Source: DASRHK01 sp035650495
GTDB taxonomy: Bacteria > Pseudomonadota > Gammaproteobacteria > Nevskiales > Nevskiaceae
Length of the DNA: 64,000 nt
Reading direction: 5' to 3'
Assembly (NCBI GenBank): GCA_035650495.1
Contig: DASRHK010000075.1
Span: forward strand, 4,896-68,895
A model generated the notes under the pieces. That model searched no databases. It saw only the letters and a list, made by a program, of their open reading frames with translations, and was not told where the DNA came from. Positions 8,266 through 16,995 of the stretch are shown one piece after another. Within the stretch, counting starts at the first letter, position 1. Every line of letters starts with the position of its first letter. Made by a program: the position numbers and the translations under genes.

Positions 8266-9341
8266 TCGCGAACGAGCGGGACTTCCTGCGGGATGCTCCT
8301 CGGCTGATACCAATACGCCGTCGCCGCTTCGTTGAGCGTCGTGCGCGCAGCTTCGGATGGACGCCAGCGCTCGTGCGAGATCGCGGCGCGCACGAGGAAA
8401 TCGAAGAAGGGGAGATGCCGGCGCAGCGTGCGCTCGTGGCGATGCGTCGCCGCCGGATTGAACATGCCGAGCACCGAAAAGATCTGCGCCGGGCTCTTCT
8501 TCACCCACAGCCACGAGCCCATCTCGAGCGTGAGCGGAATGAACGGCCGCGCTGCGACGCGCCGCGAGCGCTCGTAGAGGTGATCCCAGAGATCGCCGTG
8601 CGTCGTGTATTGGTGCGCCTGCGGCTCGATCACGTAGATGCTGTGGTACGGATGCGTGGTGCGGAACATCGTGCGCAGCGCGTAAATCTCCGCCAGGCAT
8701 TCGATCGGGCGGTGCGACTTCGCGTAGGGGAACCACACGCGATCGGTCAGGCCGAATCCGGAATGGCAATCGATCGACAGGCAGAACGGCGCGGGGAACA
8801 GGCGCTCTTCGACCACGCGACAGAGCGCTTGTGCTTCGGGCTGCATCGGCTCGCCTTCGTGTCCGCGATACCACGGCAAGTGGTGCGAGAGGCGATGGCC
8901 GCCGAGCAGCCAGTGCGCGTCCTCTTCGGCATCGACGGGCGCGTTGCGCATCAGGTCGACGCCGCTCGGGTTCGCGCGCGTGCGATTGCGGAAGCCGCCC
9001 GGATTGACCAGCGGCATGAACACCAGCCGCACACGCTCGAGCATCTGCGCGAGTGCGTCGTCCCATTGCAGGCGCTCGATCAGCGAGTGCAGGAACGCGA
9101 GGATCACCTGTGCGCCGATGCGCTCGACGCCGTGGATGCCGCCGAAGAAGCCGACCACGGGAACCTCGCTCGACGCGGCGCCCAGCTCGAGGCAGTGGAT
9201 CGGCAATCGGGCATTGCCGGCGGAGATCTCGCAGACGACGTCGCTGCGCAACGCGGGCGCGCCACGCTGGATCAGCGAATGCAGGGCGTCGAGCTCGGGG
9301 AACTCACCGTCGCTGAACGGGCGGATCGACAGTCGCTCCAT
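8262..9341 (-). CDS. M14-family zinc carboxypeptidase-like protein
   Basis: 359 residues. The zinc-binding HxxE appears in GGIHGVERIGA, the substrate-carboxylate Arg lies in GVDLMRN, and the third zinc ligand is the His in SIDCHSGFG, in the usual order for M14 metallopeptidases. A Glu in LTLEMGSW near the C-terminus fits the catalytic base. There is no signal peptide, so action on cytoplasmic peptides is likely. The start is set at ATG 9341 (MERLSIRPF) with GAGAAAG upstream; ATG at 9398 would add 19 residues. Translationally coupled to the transglutaminase gene through a 4-bp overlap, suggesting that the two cut or modify the same peptide substrate. Confidence 0.83.
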   Translation of the reverse strand: MERLSIRPFSDGEFPELDALHSLIQRGAPALRSDVVCEISAGNARLPIHCLELGAASSEVPVVGFFGGIHGVERIGAQVILAFLHSLIERLQWDDALAQMLERVRLVFMPLVNPGGFRNRTRANPSGVDLMRNAPVDAEEDAHWLLGGHRLSHHLPWYRGHEGEPMQPEAQALCRVVEERLFPAPFCLSIDCHSGFGLTDRVWFPYAKSHRPIECLAEIYALRTMFRTTHPYHSIYVIEPQAHQYTTHGDLWDHLYERSRRVAARPFIPLTLEMGSWLWVKKSPAQIFSVLGMFNPAATHRHERTLRRHLPFFDFLVRAAISHERWRPSEAARTTLNEAATAYWYQPRSIPQEVPLVRE

Positions 9342-9402
9342 CGCCTGCAATCTTTCTCGGGGGAAGGCGATCGAAGTTTGGCACGGATCAAAGGACATTC
9401 TG

Positions 9403-9744
9403 GTGAAACACAAGACACTGCGTTTCGGGAAGGGGTTTCGGGTCAGGCCGGGCAACCGGCGCTCGCAGGCAGCGGAGATGGTGATCCCGCCCGGCGATGC
9501 CGAGGGCGACCCGAGCAATCGCCATCGCGGCGCCGATCAGTGGCTGTTCGTCGTCGAAGGAAAGGGCAGGGCGCTGGTCAACGGCAAGGCGCGAGCGATC
9601 AGGGCCGGCAGCCTGCTGCTGATCGAGGCCGGCGATCGTCATGAGATCAAGAACACCGGGCGCGGCCTTCTGAAGACGCTGAACATCTACGTGCCGCCGG
9701 CCTACGACGCGTCGGGCGACGAGCTGCCGCGCGGGCGAAAGTAG
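9403..9744 (+). CDS. Cupin-domain protein
   Basis: 113 residues, GTG start with AAGGA seven bases upstream. Single conserved cupin barrel: motif 1 around GADQWLFVVEGKGRALVNG and motif 2 around GDRHEIKNTG. Motif 1 has a Gln-Trp where many cupins carry His-x-His, so metal binding may be partial (His at NRHRGADQ, His in DRHE). Function unknown: a small-molecule isomerase or dioxygenase, or a sugar-binding role. Divergent from the M14 gene with a short intervening region. Confidence 0.78.
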   Translation: MKHKTLRFGKGFRVRPGNRRSQAAEMVIPPGDAEGDPSNRHRGADQWLFVVEGKGRALVNGKARAIRAGSLLLIEAGDRHEIKNTGRGLLKTLNIYVPPAYDASGDELPRGRK

Positions 9745-9796
9745 CGCCCGGTGTGCGCGCCGACTAGATTTTTTTGACCGGCGTCACGAAAACCCG

Positions 9797-9825
9797 CTGA
9801 CAAGCGACGCGCCCGACGCTACAGT
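9797..9825 (+). promoter_or_regulatory. Possible sigma-70-type promoter for the 9872 gene
   Basis: CTGACA (9797-9802), a 17-base spacer and TACAGT (9820-9825) match the -35/-10 pattern at five and four of six bases. It sits about 47 bases before the ATG of the small membrane protein. Predicted by eye only. Confidence 0.35.
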
Positions 9826-9871
9826 GCGGCAGCGGCGGGATGATTCGCCGTGTCCGGGGGTTTCGAGAGTC

Positions 9872-10126
9872 ATGAAGTTCAGTTATGCCGTGCTGCGCTC
9901 GGAATGGAAGAGCGCCAGCCAATCGATGCGCTACTTCCTCGCTTCGCACGTCGTCGCCAACCTGATGATGTCGCTCCTGTCGATCGCCAGCGTGATTGCC
10001 GGCGCCCTCGGCAGCCCGCAGCGGCAAGTGCTGTTGCTCGTCGTCGCCACCCTCTGCGGCGGCCAGGCGCTGCTCGCATGGCGGGTGCTCCAGAAGCGCT
10101 TCAACTTCCGCTACTCGCTCTGGTAG
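9872..10126 (+). CDS. Small two-helix membrane protein of unknown function
   Basis: 84 residues. A polar N-terminus (MKFSYAVLRSEWKSASQS) precedes two hydrophobic helices (about 25-45 and 52-70), and the tail KRFNFRYSLW is basic-aromatic. I do not recognise the family. ATG with only a weak GAGAG upstream. It stands alone on the plus strand between the cupin and the Ig-repeat lipoprotein. Confidence 0.55.
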   Translation: MKFSYAVLRSEWKSASQSMRYFLASHVVANLMMSLLSIASVIAGALGSPQRQVLLLVVATLCGGQALLAWRVLQKRFNFRYSLW

Positions 10127-10305
10127 ATCGCCCGGCGGGCGTCTGCACCCTGCGACGCCCGTAAAGGTTTTGTTGTAAGAAACGAAACCGTTGGTGAAAC
10201 GCGCGGGTCCATAGCTTGCGCGAACGCTCGGCGTCCGCGTGATTCAACCATTGTGGGTTCCACCGCCGCGAGCGCTGCTCCCGGCCAACGAGGAGTGCTG
10301 TCCGC

Positions 10306-11541
10306 ATGAATCGACTCACCTTGCAGGGAACGCTGATCCTGTTGACGCTCGCGCTTGGCGCCTGCGTCAACGCGAACGGAAACAACAACGGATCGGGCGG
10401 CACCGGCGGCAGCAATGCACCGCCGCGCGCTGCGATCGTCTCGATGCACGCCGATCCGGCGACGGTGTCGCCGGGCGGCACCAGCACGCTGTCATGGACC
10501 ACGACCGACGCGACATCCTGCGTCGCGTCGGATGCATGGAGCGGCACCAAGGCGACCAATGGCTCGGAGACGGTGACGCTGCCGAGCAATCCCGGCTCGT
10601 ACACCTACACGCTGTCGTGCAGCGGACCCGGCGGCAGCAATACGCCGAGCTCGGTGACCATTACGGTCGGCACCGACGGCGCTGCCACCGTCGTGAGCTT
10701 CCGCGCCGATCCTGCGACCGTTCAGCCCGGCGGCAGCAGCACGCTGTCGTGGACGACGCAGAATGCATCGTCGTGCACGGCGTCTGACAACTGGAGCGGC
10801 ACCAAGAGCACGTCGGGCAGCGAATCGGTCACGCCGCCCTCGACGCCGAACTCCTACCTCTACACGCTGACGTGTACCGGTCCGGGCGGCCAGAACGCTG
10901 CGAGCTCGATCACAGTGACCGTCGCAGGACCTGCCAACACCGGCGGCGGTGGCGGAGGTGGCGGCGGCGGTGGGACCGGCGGCGACATCTCCGGCTGGAA
11001 TTGCACCGATCGCCATCACGGCACGGGCACCGGCGAAGCGACCGGAACGCTCTGCGAGATCGTCGGGCTCGTGTCCGCCTGCCAGGTCGTCGATCCGCAG
11101 AATGCGGCCGACGGCGACGAGAACACGTTTGCGGAAGTCGACTTCCCGATCGCGGCGCTCGGTCCGCTCGTCGTCGATGCGCTGGGACTGAACGGCACGG
11201 CGAGCGTGCACGTCGATCTCGGCGACACGATCCCCGCTGGACAGGTCGCGGCGTTCGACGTCGAGCTGCCCGGCGGCACGGTCGAGCTCGACGTCCTTCA
11301 GGACGCGACGCTGACGACGTTCGCCGGTGGCGAGCAACAGGAGCAGGCCACAGTGGATCCGGGCACCGGTCTCGATCTGCTCGAGCTCCTGGGCGGTCGC
11401 GGGCGCGGGCTGATCGGCTTCCAGAACACCAAGGCCTACGACGCGATCCAGATCGATTTCAGCGCAACGCTGGCTGCCGCCGACGTGCTCGGCGTCACCG
11501 CGAACGTCTACGACGCCTGCACCAACGCGCAGGCGCCCTGA
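10306..11541 (+). CDS. Lipoprotein with two Ig-like repeats and a glycine-rich linker
   Basis: 411 residues. The signal peptide ends in the lipobox LALGAC, so the mature protein should be lipidated at that Cys. Two closely related repeats of about 80 residues follow (about 43-122 and 129-207), both with DPATVxPGGxSTLSWTT, a Cys pair and WSGTK; these look like Ig/Big-type beta sandwiches, each probably held by a disulfide. A Gly tract of more than ten residues then leads to a distinct C-terminal domain of about 180 residues without a motif I know. GAGGAG lies ten bases before the ATG. A strong terminator follows. Likely a surface or periplasmic adhesion or structural protein (inference). Confidence 0.8.
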   Translation: MNRLTLQGTLILLTLALGACVNANGNNNGSGGTGGSNAPPRAAIVSMHADPATVSPGGTSTLSWTTTDATSCVASDAWSGTKATNGSETVTLPSNPGSYTYTLSCSGPGGSNTPSSVTITVGTDGAATVVSFRADPATVQPGGSSTLSWTTQNASSCTASDNWSGTKSTSGSESVTPPSTPNSYLYTLTCTGPGGQNAASSITVTVAGPANTGGGGGGGGGGGTGGDISGWNCTDRHHGTGTGEATGTLCEIVGLVSACQVVDPQNAADGDENTFAEVDFPIAALGPLVVDALGLNGTASVHVDLGDTIPAGQVAAFDVELPGGTVELDVLQDATLTTFAGGEQQEQATVDPGTGLDLLELLGGRGRGLIGFQNTKAYDAIQIDFSATLAAADVLGVTANVYDACTNAQAP

Positions 11542-11557
11542 GGACGCGGTGAGAGGG

Positions 11558-11591
11558 AAGAAAGGCGGCTGTCAGGCCGCCTTTCTTTTTT
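11558..11591 (+). terminator. Strong Rho-independent terminator
   Basis: Twelve-base perfect stem, 11558-11569 pairing with 11576-11587, a six-base loop, and a T run to 11591. It lies 17 bases after the lipoprotein stop on the plus strand. The whole right arm, T run and half the loop are also the last codons and stop of the convergent gene at 11572. Confidence 0.9.
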
Positions 11592-11889
11592 CCACGCCGA
11601 GCAGCATCCGCAGCAGCTGCAGCGCGGACGCGTGCGTCTGTCCGCCGGCGAGATTCTCGCGGGCGCGCACGGTGAGCCCGAAGCAGAGCGGATGGAAGTA
11701 GGTCGAAGCGCCGTTGGCGTCGACGGCCTGGATCTCGTCGTGACCTTCGGCGAGATAGCGGCAGCACGCCGCGCAGAAGTGACCGGTGCTCGCACCGTTC
11801 AGCACCTGCGCCGGCGCGTCGGACGGAAGCGCACCGCCTTTCAGGCGACGGCTGATCATGCGCTCGATGGGATCGTTGTGGTCTTGCAT
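11572..11889 (-). CDS. Small Cys/His-containing protein, possibly zinc-binding
   Basis: 105 residues from the ATG at 11889, selected because GAGGAG precedes it by seven bases. FCAACCRYL followed about 25 residues later by YFHPLCF supplies four Cys and a His in an arrangement that could bind zinc. Family not recognised. The C-terminal EKRKAA and stop codon are encoded inside the plus-strand terminator hairpin of the neighbouring lipoprotein. No signal peptide. Confidence 0.65.
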   Translation of the reverse strand: MQDHNDPIERMISRRLKGGALPSDAPAQVLNGASTGHFCAACCRYLAEGHDEIQAVDANGASTYFHPLCFGLTVRARENLAGGQTHASALQLLRMLLGVEKRKAA

Positions 11890-12138
11890 TGCGGCTCTCC
11901 TCAAGGGCCGTCATCGCTCACGCAAAGCCTGTGCCGCGCGGATGCCGTTGGCGCGCGGCGACTTTGCGATCGCATCGCCTTGGAATCTGCATGAACACGC
12001 ACCACTCCCAAGCAATTCGCAACGCGCGACGCGCTGCGCACGGCAGCGGACCGACAACGCGGAACTCCGCGCGAGACGGGACGGTCGCAAGTCCTGATGC
12101 GCGTCGCGCTCGCGACGAAGGAAGGGGGAAGAAAACGA

Positions 12139-13614
12139 ATGGGCAACAGTCCGGAGTCAGACCCATCACCGCGGTTGCGCGTGCTGGTCGTCGCCGCTGA
12201 AATCTTTCCGCTCGCCAAGACCGGCGGTCTCGCCGACGTGGTGTCGGCGCTGCCGGTCGCGCTGAGTCACCTCGATCTCGATGTCCGCTTGATCATGCCG
12301 GCGTATCCGTCGGCGATGACCGCGGCGACCGGTTCCTCGCGCGCCGCGTCGCTCGGCGTGCTGTGCGGGGCCGAAGTGCGGCTGATCGAAGGCCGCATGC
12401 CGGACTCGCGCTTGCCTGTCTATCTCGTCGACAGTCCCGAGCTGTTCGCGCGCAACGGCACGCCGTACGGCGACGAAGACGGTAACGACTGGGCGGACAA
12501 CGCTCGCCGATTCGCAGTGTTCTGCCACGCAGCGGCGCGGCTCGGTCTCGGTCAGACTGCGTTCGACTGGCGGCCCGACGTCGTGCATTGCCACGATTGG
12601 CACACCGGCCTGGTGCCGATGCTGATCCACTTGGCGCTCCCGCCGAAGCCGCGCATCGTGTTCACCATCCACAACGCGGCGTTCCCCGGGAAATTCTCGT
12701 TCGACGCGATGGCGGGGCTCGACGTCCCCGCCGCGGCGTTCGGCATCGACGGCGCGGAGTTCTACGGCGACTTCTCGTTCCTGAAGGCCGGCATCCGCTA
12801 CGCCGACAAGATCTCCACCGTCTCGCCCACCTACGCGCGCGAGATCTGCACGCCGGAGTTCGGCTGCGGCTTCGACGGCCTGCTGCGCGCGCGATCAGCC
12901 GATCTGGTCGGCATCATGAACGGCATCGACCAGAGCCTGTGGAATCCGGCAAGCGATCCGCATCTGGCGCAGCGCTATTCGCGCGCCGACTGCGGCGGCA
13001 AGGCGGCGTGCAAGGCCGATCTGCAGCGCGATCTGGGATTGAAGCGCGATCCGGATGCGCCGCTCGCGATCTTCGTGTCGCGCATCACGTCGCAGAAGAT
13101 GGCCGACGTGATGCTGCACAAGCTGCCGGAAGTCCTGCAGCGCAAGCCGCGCCTGCAGTTCGCGCTGGTCGGCCGTGGCGATCGGCCGCTCGAGTCGGGT
13201 TTCCGGTCGATGGCGGATCAGTTCCCAGGCCGCGCCGCCGTGCGCATCGAGTATTCGGAGAATCTCGCGCATCGCATGCACGGTGGCGGCGACATCCTGC
13301 TGCACGGCTCGCGCTTCGAGCCGTGCGGGCTCGCGCAGCTCTACGCGATGCGCTACGGCACGGTGCCGCTGGTGCGGCGCGTCGGCGGACTCGCCGACAG
13401 CGTGATCGACAACGACGCCGGCGAGCATGCGGCGAACGGCTTCGTGTTCGACTCGCCCGACGGCGACGCGATGACGCGCGCGCTCGATCGCTGCGTCGAC
13501 GCCTATGAGGGCAAGCGCGCGCGCTGGCAGCGCCTGCAGCACAACGCGATGTCCGCCGATTTCAGCTGGGCGCGCTCGGCCGGGAAGTACGCGCGGCTCT
13601 ACGCCGCAGCCTAG
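12139..13614 (+). CDS. glgA: Glycogen synthase, GT5 family
   Basis: Transfers glucose from ADP-glucose to the growing alpha-1,4-glucan. 491 residues from the ATG at 12139, chosen for the AAGGAAGGGGG just upstream. The ADP-glucose-binding KTGGLADV is near the N-terminus, the HCHDWHTGL segment follows, and the C-terminal donor-site block runs through HGSRFEPCGLAQLYAMRYG, with the catalytic Glu and the second glycine-rich loop. Length and motif order are normal for bacterial GlgA. No glgB, glgC or glgP lies alongside, which is unusual for an operon but not for dispersed glycogen genes. It shares its stop with the convergent NYN gene. Confidence 0.95.
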   Translation: MGNSPESDPSPRLRVLVVAAEIFPLAKTGGLADVVSALPVALSHLDLDVRLIMPAYPSAMTAATGSSRAASLGVLCGAEVRLIEGRMPDSRLPVYLVDSPELFARNGTPYGDEDGNDWADNARRFAVFCHAAARLGLGQTAFDWRPDVVHCHDWHTGLVPMLIHLALPPKPRIVFTIHNAAFPGKFSFDAMAGLDVPAAAFGIDGAEFYGDFSFLKAGIRYADKISTVSPTYAREICTPEFGCGFDGLLRARSADLVGIMNGIDQSLWNPASDPHLAQRYSRADCGGKAACKADLQRDLGLKRDPDAPLAIFVSRITSQKMADVMLHKLPEVLQRKPRLQFALVGRGDRPLESGFRSMADQFPGRAAVRIEYSENLAHRMHGGGDILLHGSRFEPCGLAQLYAMRYGTVPLVRRVGGLADSVIDNDAGEHAANGFVFDSPDGDAMTRALDRCVDAYEGKRARWQRLQHNAMSADFSWARSAGKYARLYAAA

Positions 13615-14120
13615 CGCGATCGGATCCGGTCCCAGGCTTCGCGCGACGAAGCAGGCAGCACTGCGCTGATCCGCAGCGCCGGCACGTGCAGCGTGTCGTT
13701 CGCAACGCTGCCGGCGAGGATGCGCGCCGGATCGTCGATGATCCTGCGGAAGCGCCGGCGCTCGGCGCGGAAGCGATCGCGACTGACGATGCAGCCACCC
13801 GAATCGCGCGCGGCCTTGAGCATCACGCCGTCGGCGCGCTTGCCGCTCGGCACCGCGACAACGCCGGGATGACTCAGGACCTCGCCATAGAGCGGTCGAT
13901 CGGATTCCGTGAGCTGATACGGCGCGCTCGCGTCGAAGAAAAGCGTGACGCGGTGCTCCTGCTCGAGAAGCGCCGTCAGCAAGGTCAGCGGCAGCCGCAG
14001 CTGTGGCGGTGTGCCGCACCAGTAGGCGACATTGAGTGCATCGACGATGATCCTGTGCGCGGCCACGAATTCGAGGCGGGATGGCTGCCGGGAGTGAAGT
14101 AGAGTAGCGATTCCGGGCAA
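13611..14120 (-). CDS. Zc3h12a-like NYN/PIN-fold ribonuclease
   Basis: Up to 169 residues. HRIIVDALNVAYW gives the first acidic residue and the Asn of the NYN active site, FFDASAPY the second, SGKRADGVMLKAA the third, and IVSRDRFR the last conserved block. This order fits the Zc3h12a-like (Regnase-type) NYN nucleases. Unlike eukaryotic members there is no CCCH zinc finger. The 5' end is uncertain: the longest frame starts at a TTG at 14120, and a GTG at 14066 (VAAHRIIVDA) may be the true start. It faces glgA, with both stops inside the same CTAG. The target RNA is unknown. Confidence 0.72.
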   Translation of the reverse strand: MPGIATLLHSRQPSRLEFVAAHRIIVDALNVAYWCGTPPQLRLPLTLLTALLEQEHRVTLFFDASAPYQLTESDRPLYGEVLSHPGVVAVPSGKRADGVMLKAARDSGGCIVSRDRFRAERRRFRRIIDDPARILAGSVANDTLHVPALRISAVLPASSREAWDRIRSR

Positions 14121-14140
14121 TGCGGTGGCAGGGGCAGCAC

Positions 14141-16972
14141 ATGAGCAGCAAAGCGCGCGGCCGGTCCCATCGGGGACCCGACGGCGCCGGAGAGGGGCCC
14201 ATCGAAGCGCTGTTCGGCACTTCGGGCGGCCTGCAGGGCCTGATCGACGCGATCGCGGCCGCCATCTACGTGACGGACGAAGCCGGTCGCCTCACGCATT
14301 TCAATCGAGCCGCGGTCGAGCTGTCGGGCCGCATCCCGGAAGTGGGCACCGACCGCTGGTGCATCAGCTGGAAGCTCTACCATCCGAACGGCACGCCGAT
14401 GGCGCACGACGAGTGCCCGATGGCGATCGCGCTCAAGCACGGCCGCACCGTGCGCGACGCCGAGATCATCGTCGAGCGCCCGGATGGCTCGCGTGCGTGG
14501 GTGACGCCGTTTCCGACGCCGCTGAAGGATGCTTCGGGGCGCGTGATCGGCGGCATCAATCTGCTGGTCGACATCACCGATCGCAAGCGCACGCAACGCC
14601 TGCTCACGCGCCTCGGTGCGGAGCAGACCGCGCTCTACCGCTTCACCGACCAGCTGCAGCGTGCCGCGTCCTTCGAGGCGATCTACGAGGCCGCGCTCGA
14701 CGCGATCATCGGCGGCATCGGCTGCCAGCGCGCTTCCATCCTGCTGTTCAGCGTCGACGGCGTGATGCGCTTCGTCGCTTCACGCGGATTGAGCGACGAG
14801 TATTGCCGCCGGGTCGAAGGGCATTCGCCCTGGCAGCGCGACACGGTCCAGCCGGCGCCCATCGCGGTGAGCGACGTGGCCGCCTGCGGGCTGAGCGCGG
14901 AGCTCAAGGAAGTGGTCGCCAGGGAGGGCATCGGTTCGCTTGCCTTCATGCCGCTGGTCTCCGACGGCGAGCTCATCGGCAAGTTCATGGTGTATTTCGA
15001 TGCGCCGCGTGCGTTCGCCAGCGGCGAGATCGAGCTGGCGATGAGCCTCGCGCAGCAGCTCGCGTTCGCAATCACACGGCTTCGCGCGGAGCGCGAGCGC
15101 AGGAGCGCCGAGGAAGTGCGCTCGCGGCTTGCCGCGATCGTGGAGTCTTCCAACGACGCAATCGTCGCAAAGGATCTCCACGGCAGGATCATGTCCTGGA
15201 ATGCCGCAGCCGAGCGCCTCTATGGCTACACGGCCGAGGAGATGATCGGCCAGCCGGCCGCGGCGTTGTATCCGCCGGATCGGGCGCACGAGGAGCAGCG
15301 CATCCTGCAGCGGGTTCGCGCAGGAGAGCGCGTCGAGCGCTTCGAAGCGGTGCGCTTGCACAAGAGCGGCAATCCAGTGCACCTGTCGATCACGATCTCG
15401 CCCGTGCGCGATGGCACCGGCCGCATCGTCGGCGCTTCGAGCGTGGCCCACGACATCGGCGAAGCCAAAGCGCACGAGATGGCGCTGGCGCGCAGCGCCG
15501 AGCGCTACCGATCCCTCGTCGAGGCCAGTGGCGCGATCGTCTACACCTCGGATTCGCTCGCGCAGTGGAATGCTCCGAATCCTGCGTGGCAGGCGTACAC
15601 CGGGCAGACGTTCGAGCAGTGCCGCGGGCGTGGCTGGGCCGACGCGGTGCATCCGGAAGATCGCGAGCGCATCGTCGCGACGGTGCTGCGCTCGCTGGCC
15701 GATGGACAGGTCTGGTCGGCCGAGGGACGGCTGTGGCATCACGCGAGCGGCGGCTATCGGTATCAGGAGGCGCGCAGCGTGCCGATCCACGATGCCGAGG
15801 GGAACGTCATCGAATGGGTCGGCACGTGTCTCGACATCCACGCGCGCAAGAGCGCCGAGCAGGCCGTGCGCGACGCGGACCGGCGCAAGGACGAATTCCT
15901 CGCCGTGCTGGCGCACGAGCTGCGCAACCCGCTGGCACCGATCGCATCGGGCTTGCAGATCCTGCGCATGCCGACGAGCCAGAGCGTGCGGCTCACGGCG
16001 CTCGACACGATGGATCGCCAGATGCAGCATCTCGTGCGGCTGATCGACGATCTCATGGACGTCGCCCGGATCACGCGCGGGACGATCGAGCTGCGCAAGG
16101 AAGAGCTGACGCTCCAGGAAACCGTCACCGGCGCGCTCGACATCAACCGCGGCTTCGCGGAGGCGCACGGCCACCGGCTGGATGTCGAGATGCCGCGCGA
16201 GCCGATCGCCGTCGTCGGCGATCGCGTCCGCCTGACGCAGATCATCGCCAACCTGTTGAGCAATGCGATCAAGTACACCGCCCGCGGCGGCCGGATCCGC
16301 GTGATCGCCGAGCGGCAAGGCCGGGAGGCGATGGTGCGCGTCATCGACAACGGCAGCGGCATCTCGGAGGGCATGCGCGGCCGCATCTTCGAGATGTTCG
16401 AGCGCGCCGATCGCTCCATCGAGCGCCTGGCGGGGGGGCTCGGCATCGGCCTGAGCCTGTCGCGCAGGCTGGCGCAACTGCATGGCGGCACCGTCGAGTG
16501 CTTCAGCGAAGGCGAGGGCCGCGGCAGCACGTTCACCTTCCGGTTGCCTTTGTCTGCGTCGGCGCAGTCAGCGCCGGTGCCCGGCGCGGCGGAGATTGAA
16601 CGCACCGCGCGGCGCAAAGTCCTCGTCGTCGACGACAACTACGACGCGGTCCACATGCTCGCGGCGCTGCTCGTCAGCCTCGGCCACGAAGTCGAGGTTG
16701 CGCACGATGGCAACGAGGCGCTGCGCAAGGTCAAGGTCTTCAGCCCCGACGTGGTGCTGCTCGATCTCGGCATGCCGCCGCCCGATGGATTCGACGTCGC
16801 CGGGCGCATCCGGCAAATGCCCGGCGGCGACCGGACCCGCATCATCGCCGTGACCGGCTGGGGCCAGGAAGCGGACCGGCGCCGTACGCGGGAATGCGGC
16901 TTCGACAGCCACATGGTGAAGCCGCTCAACGCCGAAGATATCGCGAAGGCCGTCGGACGAACGACGCACTAG
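14141..16972 (+). CDS. Hybrid histidine kinase with PAS-GAF-PAS-PAS input and C-terminal receiver
   Basis: About 943 residues, soluble, no membrane helices. Order by residue from the ATG at 14141: PAS 33-150, GAF 157-316, PAS 326-443, PAS 455-570, HisKA with phospho-His at about 592 (FLAVLAHELRNPLAPI), HATPase from about 690 to 805, receiver from about 826 with VVDDN and phospho-Asp near 875 (LLDLGMPPP). All catalytic boxes look intact. A weak AGGGGC precedes the ATG; an upstream ATG at 14120 adds seven residues. No partner regulator is adjacent. The signal is unknown; cytoplasmic sensing through PAS/GAF ligands is likely. Confidence 0.92.
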   Translation: MSSKARGRSHRGPDGAGEGPIEALFGTSGGLQGLIDAIAAAIYVTDEAGRLTHFNRAAVELSGRIPEVGTDRWCISWKLYHPNGTPMAHDECPMAIALKHGRTVRDAEIIVERPDGSRAWVTPFPTPLKDASGRVIGGINLLVDITDRKRTQRLLTRLGAEQTALYRFTDQLQRAASFEAIYEAALDAIIGGIGCQRASILLFSVDGVMRFVASRGLSDEYCRRVEGHSPWQRDTVQPAPIAVSDVAACGLSAELKEVVAREGIGSLAFMPLVSDGELIGKFMVYFDAPRAFASGEIELAMSLAQQLAFAITRLRAERERRSAEEVRSRLAAIVESSNDAIVAKDLHGRIMSWNAAAERLYGYTAEEMIGQPAAALYPPDRAHEEQRILQRVRAGERVERFEAVRLHKSGNPVHLSITISPVRDGTGRIVGASSVAHDIGEAKAHEMALARSAERYRSLVEASGAIVYTSDSLAQWNAPNPAWQAYTGQTFEQCRGRGWADAVHPEDRERIVATVLRSLADGQVWSAEGRLWHHASGGYRYQEARSVPIHDAEGNVIEWVGTCLDIHARKSAEQAVRDADRRKDEFLAVLAHELRNPLAPIASGLQILRMPTSQSVRLTALDTMDRQMQHLVRLIDDLMDVARITRGTIELRKEELTLQETVTGALDINRGFAEAHGHRLDVEMPREPIAVVGDRVRLTQIIANLLSNAIKYTARGGRIRVIAERQGREAMVRVIDNGSGISEGMRGRIFEMFERADRSIERLAGGLGIGLSLSRRLAQLHGGTVECFSEGEGRGSTFTFRLPLSASAQSAPVPGAAEIERTARRKVLVVDDNYDAVHMLAALLVSLGHEVEVAHDGNEALRKVKVFSPDVVLLDLGMPPPDGFDVAGRIRQMPGGDRTRIIAVTGWGQEADRRRTRECGFDSHMVKPLNAEDIAKAVGRTTH

Positions 16973-16995
16973 CGCCGGTTCCGTCGAAGCGTCGT

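Noticed and set aside
8266..9066. N-terminal extension of the transglutaminase frame
   Set aside because: The extension is Arg-rich shadow of the M14 gene. The ATG at 8265 starts exactly at the known N-terminal domain.
11890..12138. 249-base gap before glgA as a possible small gene or riboswitch
   Set aside because: Short frames here have shadow composition and no ribosome site; no conserved riboswitch core or clear hairpin seen.
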